Assembly (NCBI GenBank): GCA_947588815.1 | Contig: CANQAG010000002.1 | Span: 62,001 to 126,000, forward strand | Direction: 5' to 3' | DNA from: an uncultured Bacilli bacterium | Lineage (GTDB): Bacteria; Bacillota_I; Bacilli_A; RFN20; CAG-449 | DNA: 64,000 nt | In this document: positions 36,081-45,849 of the stretch, in pieces | How the letters are laid out: each line of letters opens with the position of its first letter | Numbering within the stretch: position 1 is the first letter of the stretch | Notes under the pieces: generated by a model | The model's database searches: none | What the model saw: the letters and a program-made list of their open reading frames with translations, nothing else | Told to the model about the DNA's origin: nothing | Position numbers and translations under genes: made by a program

Positions 36081-37817
36081 ATGATTGAAAAAACCGGCAT
36101 CATTCATAATATGAATAAAACCTTTGTCTTTGCTTTAGCACCTACAAAGTTTATTTTTCGTCTGCGTGCCAAAAAGAACAATTTAAAACATGTCGATATT
36201 GTTTATGTCGATAAATACATGGTTCAGTATCATCGTTCTAATGAAATTATAGTTAATGAAAAAGCGATGGAAAAAGTTGCAAGTGATGAACTGTTTGATT
36301 ATTTTGAGGTAATTCTCGATTTAAAAATGATTGCGGTACGTTATTATTTCCGTCTTGAAGATCAAGATGAGACAATATTCTATGGCAATTATCGATTTTT
36401 TAAAGAGCCGATTCAAACAATCGATTTGATGTTTGATTGTATCATCAAAGTCCATGAACATGAAATTTTTCAAATTCCCTCATGGGCCAACAAAGCAATA
36501 TTTTATCAAATATTTCCCGATCGGTTTGCTAAAGACGATGACAATTATGATGACTTCTGGCATCAGTCTCCTCTGCACGATACCTTCTTACGCGGCGGCA
36601 ATTTAAAAGGTATCCTCAAAAAATTGGATTATTTGCAAGATTTAGGAATTACCGCAATATATTTAAATCCGATTTTTTTATCTTCTTCCTTTCATAAATA
36701 CGATACCATAGATTATCTACGCGTCGATCCGCAATTCGGGGATTTTGAAACTTTGCATTTATTGATTGAAGAAGCACATAAACGCAATATTAAGGTTCTA
36801 TTAGATGCCGTATTCAATCATACAAGTCTCGATTTTTTTGCCTTTAAAGATCTTTTGATTAATCAAGAACGTTCACAATATAAAGACTGGTATTATCCCC
36901 TTTCTTTTCCGCTTCAAATACCGCAAAATTACACTCAAAAGCCGAATTACCTCTCTTTTGCTTATGTCGGAAGCATGCCTAAGTTAAATACCGAAAATGA
37001 AGAGGTTCGCAATTACGTTTTTAAAGTCGTCGATTTTTATATGAAAGAATTTAAAATTGACGGATGGCGGCTTGATGTTGCCGATGAAATTCCTCATGAA
37101 TTTTGGCGACTTTTTCGTAAACACGTCAAAAAAATCAATAGTGAAGCTTTGATTATGGGCGAAGTTTGGTATGATGCTAGCGAATGGTTAACCGGAGATC
37201 AATTTGACACCGTCATGAATTATCTTTTAAGATCCAGTTTGTTAGAATGGCTTGGTAAAAAAACAATCACCGCCACTGCCTTTTTAAATAATCTGGCTTC
37301 ACTTCGAGGTAAATTGCATCCTTTTGCCTATAATGCGATGACAAATTTAATTGATTCTCATGACACCGAACGTTTTTTGCACACGGTTAACGAAGATTTA
37401 AATCTTTTTAAAATCGCTTTAACCGTTCAATTTACTTTAAATGGCATGCCGATGATTTATTATGGCGATGAAATTGGAATGAGCGGTGAGAATGATCCTG
37501 ATTGTCGACGTGGCATGATTTGGGATTTGGCTAAACAAAATCAAACAATAAAAGCTTTTTATAAAACTTTAATCGCCCTAAGAAAAAATCATCCCGCTCT
37601 TTACAATGGCGAAATCACGATGACCTTTTCAAGTGACAGCGACAATGTTTGTGCCTACATAAAAAGAAACGAATTCGAAGAACTACTAATCCTCTTAAAT
37701 GCTTCGGACAATGATTTTTATAATGAAAATTTATCACATGGATACGACTTAATTAATGGAGTTTTATTTGAAGGAAAAATCAAAGCCAAAAATTCTTTGA
37801 TTATAAAAATAAAATAA
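36081..37817 (+). CDS. Cytoplasmic neopullulanase/cyclomaltodextrinase-like GH13 enzyme
   Basis: A 578-residue alpha-glucan hydrolase without signal peptide. An N-terminal beta-sandwich (about 1-130) of the type found in neopullulanase, cyclomaltodextrinase and maltogenic amylase precedes the GH13 barrel: FYQIFPDRFAKDD, DAVFNH, GWRLDVADE (nucleophile Asp), IMGEVW (acid Glu) and LIDSHD. It would degrade imported maltodextrins or pullulan fragments. Start ATG 36081 follows CTAGGAGAAC. It converges with the secreted glucan-degradation operon, whose products it would receive. Confidence 0.93.
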   Translation: MIEKTGIIHNMNKTFVFALAPTKFIFRLRAKKNNLKHVDIVYVDKYMVQYHRSNEIIVNEKAMEKVASDELFDYFEVILDLKMIAVRYYFRLEDQDETIFYGNYRFFKEPIQTIDLMFDCIIKVHEHEIFQIPSWANKAIFYQIFPDRFAKDDDNYDDFWHQSPLHDTFLRGGNLKGILKKLDYLQDLGITAIYLNPIFLSSSFHKYDTIDYLRVDPQFGDFETLHLLIEEAHKRNIKVLLDAVFNHTSLDFFAFKDLLINQERSQYKDWYYPLSFPLQIPQNYTQKPNYLSFAYVGSMPKLNTENEEVRNYVFKVVDFYMKEFKIDGWRLDVADEIPHEFWRLFRKHVKKINSEALIMGEVWYDASEWLTGDQFDTVMNYLLRSSLLEWLGKKTITATAFLNNLASLRGKLHPFAYNAMTNLIDSHDTERFLHTVNEDLNLFKIALTVQFTLNGMPMIYYGDEIGMSGENDPDCRRGMIWDLAKQNQTIKAFYKTLIALRKNHPALYNGEITMTFSSDSDNVCAYIKRNEFEELLILLNASDNDFYNENLSHGYDLINGVLFEGKIKAKNSLIIKIK

Positions 37818-37875
37818 AAAAGACTTAGAGTTTTAATCTCACTGAGATATTAAATATTTCTAAGTCTTTTTATTT
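37817..37875. terminator. Large hairpin terminator between the two glucan units
   Basis: Outer arms AAAGACTTAGA/TTCTAAGTCTTT with an inner ATCTCACTGAGAT hairpin; T-rich tail on the plus strand. It ends the GH13 gene and, in the other direction, the lipoprotein gene at 37884. Confidence 0.75.
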
Positions 37876-37883
37876 TGGATTAT

Positions 37884-38852
37884 TTAACTATTTTTAGTAG
37901 CGTAAATTTGTAACCAGCCACCTTTATCCCAAATGTTGATGTAGATAGTATAATTACCCGATTCTTTAACTCTGATTTTTCCAAGTGGGCTTGAAGTATA
38001 TTTCCAATAAGTGCCGTTTTTATTACCTTTATCATCTTTTGAATCGCCATGATCATCAGTATTAAGCGCTTCTAAATAATTGTCGGTATAATTGCCGTTT
38101 TGGACATCGGCAGAAAGGGTATATCCGATACCATCGGCTTTATTGGATTTTGTAGTCGGGTAGACATCCGAAGTATAACCCCATGACGCATCAATCGTTT
38201 CAGTGGAGAAGAACATAAATTCATATCCCGCTTCTAATGTCGCGGTGACACTCCATTCATCAACATTCAAAATAGTGGAGAAACCTTTGGTAAGATAATA
38301 TTTCGTCGTACTATCCTTACTTTCGGCTAAATATTGACCCGAAGGATTATCGACGTCACCGCCGCTTGAAGACGAAGAGGAAGAGGAAGAGGAAGATGAG
38401 GAAGTATTACCACCATTTCCGTTTTCATCAAACCATGCTTGCAAAATAACATTTTCATTGGCTGGAACAACATCGACTACTCGTAAACTGCCACCGCTAG
38501 TAGATGGCATAATCCAACCAAGAAATTTATTGCCTAAACTATTGGTAATGACATCCGCACCTGGTAAGGCACTTCCGACTAAGGCAGTATAAGCATAGCC
38601 ATATTCAAGTTTCATATCAGCGATGTCATCACCGGCTTTACCATTGAATCTACCATATTCAGTTAAATTAAGATACACAGTATTTTCTACCGTGCCAATT
38701 GAAGGATTATTTGAATTTTCGGAACCACCATTAGAAGTAGAAACATGATTGTTTGAAGGAGTGCTATTTGATGTAGGTTCTTCACCTCCGCCACCGCCAC
38801 ACGATACCATAAGTACCATTAAGGCTATTGTTAATAAAGCTTGTTTTTTCAT
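37884..38852 (-). CDS. Ser-linker lipoprotein of the starch operon
   Basis: A 322-residue lipoprotein (lipobox VSC, Cys18, followed by a GGGGG stretch). Ser/Asn-rich linker, then an InlB B-repeat-like segment (about 60-150: FLGWIMPSTSGGSLRVVDVV), a 14-residue poly-Ser stretch near 155-170, and a C-terminal beta-rich domain (about 175-322) ending NIWDKGGWLQIYATK. The end resembles that of the other lipoprotein (41222-42241). Position in the operon suggests a surface glucan-binding protein; this is inferred. The poly-Ser codons are mainly TCT/TCC. Confidence 0.8.
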   Translation of the reverse strand: MKKQALLTIALMVLMVSCGGGGGEEPTSNSTPSNNHVSTSNGGSENSNNPSIGTVENTVYLNLTEYGRFNGKAGDDIADMKLEYGYAYTALVGSALPGADVITNSLGNKFLGWIMPSTSGGSLRVVDVVPANENVILQAWFDENGNGGNTSSSSSSSSSSSSSGGDVDNPSGQYLAESKDSTTKYYLTKGFSTILNVDEWSVTATLEAGYEFMFFSTETIDASWGYTSDVYPTTKSNKADGIGYTLSADVQNGNYTDNYLEALNTDDHGDSKDDKGNKNGTYWKYTSSPLGKIRVKESGNYTIYINIWDKGGWLQIYATKNS

Positions 38853-38864
38853 TTTGGCATCCTC

Positions 38865-41207
38865 CTATTTCAAAACAATCGTTCCATATGATGGAAGAGT
38901 TCCTTTGCTAGCACCACCATTTTCAAATAAAACGGTTGAGCCACTCATTTGAATATTGGCGGAACTAGAACCATAGTTGTGATAAATATAAATCGTTTCA
39001 TTGCCGTATTTTAAACTATACGCAAAGACATTTTGATTATCTGTAGTTAAACCGGTATACGTACCATGAATAATCGCTTCATGATCATTCTTCAATTTTG
39101 TCAATTTTTTGAAGAATGAAAGCATCGAATTAGAATCTTTTTCTTGGTCCGCGACGGATTTTAAAGTATTGCGATTGTAATCGTCCCATGTGACCTTGTA
39201 TCCGCTGAAGTTATAAGAAGTAACCATATCTTCTCCTTCTTGATTACTCCATTTCATCGGTTGACGATACCATCTATCGTTATTCCAATCTTTGCCGATG
39301 GCATCTGCTGGAGCATTGGAACTATTATTACTAATGATATTTCCGCTCATTCCTAATTCATCACCATAATAGATGAATGAAAGACCGGGCATCAAGATTT
39401 GATTGGCCGCGTAGATTTTGGCTTTTTTAATAGCTGTTTGAGCGTTTGAGGCAGTAATCGCAACGTGAGTTTCACTAGAAGAACTTCCGACTTTACTCAC
39501 ATTATTATTAACGTGATTGAGCATTCTTTCAACGTCGTGGTTTGAAGTAAACGGAGCATTGATAGCTTGACCACCATGAGCATTGTTATAATATCCGTAT
39601 TTATTCGGTACAATTCTATTTCCTTCCACTTGAGCATTGTTTTCATGGCCATAGAAATTGTTGTAAACAAAGTGATAGTAAGCAGCAAAATCAAATAAAG
39701 AATCAACGCCTTGATAATAATCGGCAATTCTTTGGTCCCAACCATCGAAGTTTTCTCCAACTACATATGCATTGGGATTGATCGATTTAATACGTGCCGA
39801 AAATTCTCTGAAGAAATTGATATTTTTGGTTTTATTTGCAGAATAATCGACATTTTTGGCGGAATCGAAATCTGCGGTTATATCATCATTAGCGCTCTTA
39901 GTCACTTCATCAGCCATATATACGTGCTTTACCGCATCGATTCTAAATCCGTCTAAACCAAAGCCGAGCCAGTATTTAGCGACATCGATCATCGCATCGC
40001 GGGTACCTTGGTAATCGTAGTTCAATTCCGGCATGGAACTTGAAAATTTACCATAATAGTAATAATTGGTAACCCCGAATTGATACCATGGTCCGATACA
40101 ATTTCCATCAGAATCGCGGTTGATTTTAATTCCACCATTTAAAGTTTGACCATCAGAAGAATATCTCCATTGATAATAGTTACGATATTCAATTTTAGAA
40201 TTATCGATTGCAGTACCGGTAGCTAAACTAGCGGAACGTTTAAACCAAATATTATTAAGAGAAGTATGGTTGACAACTAAGTCCATAATTACTTTCATTC
40301 CTAATTTGTGAGCTTCATAAATCAATTCACGGTAATCCGCTCTAGTTCCAAATCGGGAATCAATATTGTAGTAATCGATGACATCATATCCGTGATATGA
40401 TTCACATTCTTGAACCGGAGTTAACCACAATACGTCAACATTTAATTCTTTTAAATATGGTAATTTTAAAGTAATACCTTTGATATCGCCGTATCCATCG
40501 CCATCGCTATCAGCAAAGCTCGATACTTGAATTTGATATCCAACTCCGGCCGTATTACGGAAAGCGTCGGAAGTCTTGGAAACCGGATACACGTCTTTAG
40601 CGGAAGAATTTACACCGCCTTTTGAAACGTAATCGCCACCTTTATCATTTTTAAATGGATCTTCGGCAACGGCACCGGTGTAAGTTAAAGTATAATTTAC
40701 TGAGTTACCTTGCGTACAGAAAACATGAATCGATCCATCTTCACGCACTAAATCCGGAATATTGTCAATGTAAACATCACCACCGGAGTCACTCGTCCAC
40801 ATACCGGAAGTTTTGTTTCTAGAAGAATCTAAGACCAGCAAGAATCCGATTTTAGTAGACCCTTTAAATTTTGCATCTGAAAGATCGATGTCGGCAACCG
40901 CGCCACTTTGATCGTATCTAGTCCAATTATAAACCGTTCCTGCTTTATCAAGCGGTACTTTTTGCCAAGCCCAAACTATCCATTCACCATAATCTTTTTG
41001 GGTGTTAGCTTCACGTAAATAGTGAATATAAAGATGTCCGCTTTGTGACCAGTCACTCATTGAATCTTCATACTCTTCGGGTGATTTATCGGCCGCCTTA
41101 ATAATTTCTGCTTGCGATTTAGCGACCGTTATCGCACTAGCGCTAGTAAACGCCACTAAAGCTAGCATCAAACCCGCAAATAGGCGTTTTCTTAAATTAA
41201 CTTTCAT
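38865..41207 (-). CDS. Secreted alpha-amylase (GH13) with N-terminal CBM41-like domain
   Basis: A 780-residue secreted enzyme. Signal peptide MKVNLRKRLFAGLMLALVAF, an N-terminal starch-binding CBM41-like domain (about 55-160: LYIHYLREANTQKDYGEW, then WAWQKV), and a GH13 barrel: YHGYDVIDYYN, DLVVNHTS, GFRIDAVKH (nucleophile), GENFDG (acid) and FTSNHDVERM. The C-terminal beta domain follows (FAYSLKYGNETIYIY). It cleaves internal alpha-1,4 links of starch or glycogen outside the cell. The ATG is preceded by AAGGTAG; spacing of 12-14 bases to neighbours shows one operon. Confidence 0.94.
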   Translation of the reverse strand: MKVNLRKRLFAGLMLALVAFTSASAITVAKSQAEIIKAADKSPEEYEDSMSDWSQSGHLYIHYLREANTQKDYGEWIVWAWQKVPLDKAGTVYNWTRYDQSGAVADIDLSDAKFKGSTKIGFLLVLDSSRNKTSGMWTSDSGGDVYIDNIPDLVREDGSIHVFCTQGNSVNYTLTYTGAVAEDPFKNDKGGDYVSKGGVNSSAKDVYPVSKTSDAFRNTAGVGYQIQVSSFADSDGDGYGDIKGITLKLPYLKELNVDVLWLTPVQECESYHGYDVIDYYNIDSRFGTRADYRELIYEAHKLGMKVIMDLVVNHTSLNNIWFKRSASLATGTAIDNSKIEYRNYYQWRYSSDGQTLNGGIKINRDSDGNCIGPWYQFGVTNYYYYGKFSSSMPELNYDYQGTRDAMIDVAKYWLGFGLDGFRIDAVKHVYMADEVTKSANDDITADFDSAKNVDYSANKTKNINFFREFSARIKSINPNAYVVGENFDGWDQRIADYYQGVDSLFDFAAYYHFVYNNFYGHENNAQVEGNRIVPNKYGYYNNAHGGQAINAPFTSNHDVERMLNHVNNNVSKVGSSSSETHVAITASNAQTAIKKAKIYAANQILMPGLSFIYYGDELGMSGNIISNNSSNAPADAIGKDWNNDRWYRQPMKWSNQEGEDMVTSYNFSGYKVTWDDYNRNTLKSVADQEKDSNSMLSFFKKLTKLKNDHEAIIHGTYTGLTTDNQNVFAYSLKYGNETIYIYHNYGSSSANIQMSGSTVLFENGGASKGTLPSYGTIVLK

Positions 41208-41221
41208 ATTTTTCTACCTTT

Positions 41222-42241
41222 CTATTTTGAGGCTTCAATCCAGAATTGACCCCATTCATTAACGTAAATGTCATAAGTTCCGGCCACAGCACATTGAATG
41301 TTCTCACCACTATAACCATCAGAAACACCTCTAAAGTTATCGATTACCGGCGATTCTTTATTTACGCCTTCCCATCCAAACCAAGTGCTACCATCCGTTA
41401 CTTTGAAAGTATCGTTAACTTGGAATTTAATGCCGAGGTACATTCCTTTATCATTGGGATTGTTTGGATTTATCGTTAGCGATACACCTCCGCCAATATC
41501 CCAACCATCACTTCCCCATAAGGAACCTTCTCCACAGATATACCATCCGGATTTTCCAATTTCCACCTCTTTTTCAGTGAGACCTGAAACTTCAAAAGTC
41601 GTATTACTATGAACAATGTAGGAATACAAATCATTTTGTATTTGCAATATCGTTCCATTAGCTTTAACTTCCGGAGTACCTTCATAGTTATTCCCTATGG
41701 CTAACTTGAATTTGATTTCATCACCGTCATCAGCGGATTTTATTAAAGTTCCGTCGGGATTAATGTAACTAAATCCAATTCCGGATTTATAAGTAATTTG
41801 ATAAGTTTTAGCAACATACGGATCCTCTTCTGCACCTTCTCCTAAAGGATCAGCTGCAAATGCCGTCCATCCTGCATAGATATTTAAGCCTTCATCCGGT
41901 ACAACCGTATTATTAAAGTCAAACGCTTTCATACAGTAAGGATCTTCATACCATCTGCTGAATACGTAGCCCATTCTTCTAGGCGTACTTGGCGAAGACA
42001 CTTTCGTTCCCGGTGTAGCGGGAACTACTAAATAAGTTTTATCGTTTTCGAAATTGTAACTAAATCTTACAGCGACCATTCCTTCTGGAATAACGACACT
42101 CGTTTCACCGGGAGTCGATGATGTATCACTGCTAGATACATTAGATGAAGTCTCTTCTACCGGTTCATCATTATTGCCACATCCAGCTAAAGTCAAACTT
42201 AATAGGAGGACGCTACAGATACTTAATAATTTTTTATTCAT
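41222..42241 (-). CDS. Lipoprotein with InlB B-repeat, starch operon
   Basis: A 339-residue lipoprotein (lipobox LAGC, Cys21) with a Ser/Thr linker, an InlB B-repeat/Flg_new domain (about 68-130: FSRWYEDPYCMKAFDF, then NIYAGW), a middle domain, and a C-terminal beta-sandwich (about 230-339) containing GKSGWYICGEGSLWGSDGW and the end AGTYDIYVNEWGQFWIEASK. The end domain is like that of the neighbouring lipoprotein and of starch-binding surface proteins (SusE/F-like in layout). Glucan binding is inferred from context. GGAGGAAAAG precedes the ATG. Confidence 0.83.
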   Translation of the reverse strand: MNKKLLSICSVLLLSLTLAGCGNNDEPVEETSSNVSSSDTSSTPGETSVVIPEGMVAVRFSYNFENDKTYLVVPATPGTKVSSPSTPRRMGYVFSRWYEDPYCMKAFDFNNTVVPDEGLNIYAGWTAFAADPLGEGAEEDPYVAKTYQITYKSGIGFSYINPDGTLIKSADDGDEIKFKLAIGNNYEGTPEVKANGTILQIQNDLYSYIVHSNTTFEVSGLTEKEVEIGKSGWYICGEGSLWGSDGWDIGGGVSLTINPNNPNDKGMYLGIKFQVNDTFKVTDGSTWFGWEGVNKESPVIDNFRGVSDGYSGENIQCAVAGTYDIYVNEWGQFWIEASK

Positions 42242-42254
42242 CTTCTTTTCCTCC

Positions 42255-44918
42255 TTAAGCCTTTATGAGAACGACCGATTCGTTAGCAGCTACACTATAC
42301 GCAGTACTTGTTTGTCCGTTTGTCACCAAACCGGATTTGTTAAAGATTACTTTATAGGTGCCACCTAATGAGTAATTTGATCCACTTGCCGAGTGAATGA
42401 CGTAGAGTTCTTGATTGTTATAATTGATTTTATATCCAATCGTGGAACCTTCTCCACTCACAATCGTCAAAGCGCCAGATACTCCTGCGCTAGTCGCAAT
42501 TCTAAATCCCGGATAAGTTTTACGCAAGGTAATCAAATCTTTATAATATTTGAAGACATCGCTATATTTTAACTTTTGATCCCATTTTAATGAATTTGTA
42601 TAATCCGTGGAACGATATGAATTGTGATCGTAACCGGCACTATTGATTTCACCATAAGATGAATTGGGATCTTGGGGTTTGCTTCGTAAGAAATCTTGTC
42701 CGGCAAGCATAAACGGAATACCTTCTGATAACATGACAATCGAATCAGCTTGGTTATTGCGAAGTTTGATTGTCAAGTCATTTGTGGTACGAGGAGAAGT
42801 CGCAATCTTATCGCGCAAAGTCAAATTATCGTGACAAGCGACATAATTGACAACTCTAGTCGGATCGACACTTGAACCATTGAACGTTCCTTTGATACCA
42901 TTGACAATCTTCCAAACATTGGAGACATTATTTTGGACGAATCCGGTGCTCGTATCGTTATTTTCACCTTTGACGGCATCTCTTATTTGATCGTTGAAAC
43001 CACCGACTCCATCAATAGTTTTTAACGTATTTTGATTAGTTGAAACGTATCCGTCATAAGTAGCTCCATATCCACCCCAAGGTTCACCATAAACCATCGC
43101 TTGTGGATAGATTTCTTGGCATTGCTTATAAACGGTTTCCATCGTTGTTGTATCAAGTAAGGCCATAAGGTCAAATCTAAATCCCGATAAATTATATTCA
43201 TTAAACCAGAACTTAGTTGAATCAGTGATAAATTTTCTAACCATCGGACGTTGTGAAGCAACTTCATTGCCACAGCCAGAGCCATTTAGGAATGCTCCAT
43301 CAGCATTGGTTCGATGATAGTAATTCGGAACAATCAAATTAAAATTGGAATTTGAAGTTCTTGCCGTATGATTAAACACGACGTCCATATTGACTGCAAT
43401 TCCGGCATCCGTCAATCCCATCATCATTTGTTTGAATTCTTTAATTCTCACTAAACCATCGTAAGGATTAGACGAATAGGAACCCTCCAAACAATTGTAG
43501 TTAAGTGGATCATAACCCCAGTTGTAATTAGGTTGTTCAAGGGATTCATCAACAGAAGAAATATCGTAAACCGGCATTAATTGAATGTGAGTTATTCCTA
43601 GTTCTTTTAAATGATCAAAACCGGTAGTAACACTTCTTCCGTTAGCACTATAACTAGTACCCTTTTCGATGACTCCGAGATATTTACCGGCATTTTCCTT
43701 ACTGCCACCCCATGAAGGATCGATTGTTAAATCACGCACATGGGTTTCGTAAATAATCGCATCGGTAGCGTTTTTAATCACGTTAGGACGTTTACCGATT
43801 TCAAATCCGATTTCTTCATTGATTTTATCGAAATCGACAACTAAACCACGTTCGCCATTGATACCACAGCCTTTAGCATATGGATCAACAACCTCATTGG
43901 AACGGCTACCGTTATAAACGGTGTAGGTGTAATAAACTCCGTGTAGATTAGTGTATTCGGTATGTGACCAAACGCCTTGTTGCTCCTTATGCATCACATA
44001 ACGATGAGACGGCGTCGATGAAACAATGATACCATCTTGTCGATATGATGAAGGAGTTCCATTATTATATAGATTCAAGACAACTTTAGAAGAAAGTGGT
44101 GCCCACAATTTAAAGGTTGTCGTTTTATGATCTTTGGAAAATGTTACGCCTAAATCGTCACCATAATAAGTGAAATTATTGTAGAATTGCGGATAATCAT
44201 AAAGTCGCGAACTATCAACCGCTAATCCACGTGTTCCACTTTCGAAATCTACTTCGATTCGATAAGATTTTTCAAGTGCGATATCTTCCGCAAACTTTGC
44301 TTTAATTAAATTTGTAGTGTATGTGAATTGATAATTATTGATTACAATTTCATCAGCATAAACTCTAAATTTGTCTGCAGTTAAGGTTTGTGAAGTGAGA
44401 ATATTTACTTCAAGAGTTGTCATATCAGTAAATGATGCGGTTTTAATTTTATCGTTTTTCGCTTCATCCGCTGTTTTGTAAATTTGAGTAAAGCCTTGGT
44501 AAATATAGACTTCGTAAAATCCACCTTCTGCAGTTGCCGGGATTTCAATAAAACGATCGTCAGCAATATCTCTTATCCCCGATGTCCAATCTTTGTAACG
44601 GATAATAAATCCGAGTGTTGTCGAACCTTTTAAGATAGGATCAGAGACAAGGTCAACATCGAGGTAAACACCATAATCATCGGTAGCTAAAGAGCCGTCG
44701 CTGGTTTTTTGAAAGTCGTATTGCTCACCCTCTGCACTTTTTGGTTCATATTGCCAAATCCAAATATTCCAATCCTTATAATTGGCATCGTCTCGGCAAT
44801 AATGAATCCTTACCTTTTCAGTTGTGCTTTCCTCGGCTTTCGCCACAGACGTGTGCGGAAGCACCAATATTGCAACAAGAGCAATGAAAATGGTAAGTAT
44901 TTTGAAATGTTTTTTCAT
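42255..44918 (-). CDS. pulA: Secreted type I pullulanase
   Basis: A debranching enzyme cutting alpha-1,6 links. It has a signal peptide (MKKHFKILTIFIALVAILVL), a CBM41 domain (about 35-150: RIHYCRDDANYKDWNIWIWQ), a CBM48-like domain (about 250-360), and a GH13 barrel with the pullulanase signature YNWGYDPLNYN, VVFNHT, GFRFDLMALLD, YGEPWGGYG and VACHDN. 887 residues is usual for type I pullulanase. It leads an operon of pullulanase, lipoprotein, amylase and lipoprotein and follows AGGAGGTTTTTGG. A cre site overlaps its promoter. Confidence 0.95.
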   Translation of the reverse strand: MKKHFKILTIFIALVAILVLPHTSVAKAEESTTEKVRIHYCRDDANYKDWNIWIWQYEPKSAEGEQYDFQKTSDGSLATDDYGVYLDVDLVSDPILKGSTTLGFIIRYKDWTSGIRDIADDRFIEIPATAEGGFYEVYIYQGFTQIYKTADEAKNDKIKTASFTDMTTLEVNILTSQTLTADKFRVYADEIVINNYQFTYTTNLIKAKFAEDIALEKSYRIEVDFESGTRGLAVDSSRLYDYPQFYNNFTYYGDDLGVTFSKDHKTTTFKLWAPLSSKVVLNLYNNGTPSSYRQDGIIVSSTPSHRYVMHKEQQGVWSHTEYTNLHGVYYTYTVYNGSRSNEVVDPYAKGCGINGERGLVVDFDKINEEIGFEIGKRPNVIKNATDAIIYETHVRDLTIDPSWGGSKENAGKYLGVIEKGTSYSANGRSVTTGFDHLKELGITHIQLMPVYDISSVDESLEQPNYNWGYDPLNYNCLEGSYSSNPYDGLVRIKEFKQMMMGLTDAGIAVNMDVVFNHTARTSNSNFNLIVPNYYHRTNADGAFLNGSGCGNEVASQRPMVRKFITDSTKFWFNEYNLSGFRFDLMALLDTTTMETVYKQCQEIYPQAMVYGEPWGGYGATYDGYVSTNQNTLKTIDGVGGFNDQIRDAVKGENNDTSTGFVQNNVSNVWKIVNGIKGTFNGSSVDPTRVVNYVACHDNLTLRDKIATSPRTTNDLTIKLRNNQADSIVMLSEGIPFMLAGQDFLRSKPQDPNSSYGEINSAGYDHNSYRSTDYTNSLKWDQKLKYSDVFKYYKDLITLRKTYPGFRIATSAGVSGALTIVSGEGSTIGYKINYNNQELYVIHSASGSNYSLGGTYKVIFNKSGLVTNGQTSTAYSVAANESVVLIKA

Positions 44919-44963
44919 GCCAAAAACCTCCTATTGACAATAATAGCATTACAGCGCCTTTTT

Positions 44964-44977
44964 TGAAAGCGATTTCA
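44964..44977 (-). promoter_or_regulatory. cre (CcpA) site in the starch-operon promoter
   Basis: TGAAATCGCTTTCA read toward pulA matches the cre consensus TGWAANCGNTNWCA at every defined position. It lies at the probable -35 region of the extended -10 promoter TGC-TATTAT, so CcpA binding would repress the operon when preferred sugars are present. Confidence 0.82.
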
Positions 44978-45057
44978 TTATTTTTTTACAATAACTTAAA
45001 CTTTATTTAACTATTAATAATCCTTAATATTAATGAAATCTAAAAAGTAAAAGAAAA

Positions 45058-45663
45058 CTAATCCAAATCCGGTTTTTGACCATCGTGTGATTGCCATTTG
45101 CAATCCGTAAGTTCCATTTCCGTGAATACCGCTTTAAACGATGACTTTTCCGGACTGCAAGCATAAATTCCAAATTGAATTTCTTCCTCTGCCTTAAATA
45201 AATGACAAATCCTCATTTGATGAAAATTTGTGCCATCAAGTGAACACTCCACGCAAAAATCCATTTCCCGACGACTTAAGCGATACCACATCACCTTATT
45301 AGAAGCATCGATTTCAGTCGTAGACCAATCAGAATATCCATTATTAGTAACGACACTGCCTAAATGTTGATATGTTTCATTTTCATATTCTATTGAAGCC
45401 TTAAGCCAATTTTCACTATCGAGATAAACCACTATGCCGCATTGATCAAAACGATGTTTACTATCGAACTCCGTCTTCACTATAAAGGAAAAAAACTTCT
45501 CAGTAGTTTTCATCTGTAATAAAGGAGCATTGTCATTGCGGAAATGATAATAAGTTCGTTGCCATAAATCCGTATATGGTTCCGTGATAATTTCAATTTT
45601 ATTTTTATCTATAAAGTAATTATGTGGCATTCTGATCCATTTTAATTTGTCTGTTTGAAACAC
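45058..45663 (-). CDS. DUF1349 (concanavalin A-like) protein
   Basis: A 201-residue cytoplasmic protein of the DUF1349 family, a beta-jelly-roll like that of YesU (WIRMPHNYFID, TDLWQRTYYHFRNDNAPLL, FDQCGIVVYLDSENWLKASIEY, VTNNGYSDWST). No catalytic residues can be claimed; relatives are found in carbohydrate-use loci. It is transcribed toward the starch operon but has its own upstream region; regulation by the same system is possible. Confidence 0.88.
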   Translation of the reverse strand: MFQTDKLKWIRMPHNYFIDKNKIEIITEPYTDLWQRTYYHFRNDNAPLLQMKTTEKFFSFIVKTEFDSKHRFDQCGIVVYLDSENWLKASIEYENETYQHLGSVVTNNGYSDWSTTEIDASNKVMWYRLSRREMDFCVECSLDGTNFHQMRICHLFKAEEEIQFGIYACSPEKSSFKAVFTEMELTDCKWQSHDGQKPDLD

Positions 45664-45849
45664 TTTTTCTAACCTCGCTATTAAATTATGTAAATTGTAT
45701 CATCATATGAATCAATAAAACGACAATAATTCATTATTTAAAAAATATTTTAGATAAATTTTTTAATATTTTTTTTGCGTTTTCTTATAAAATGATTGAA
45801 TTTTTAATCCTTTAATCGTTAATTTAATTATAAAGGTAGGAGATATAAT

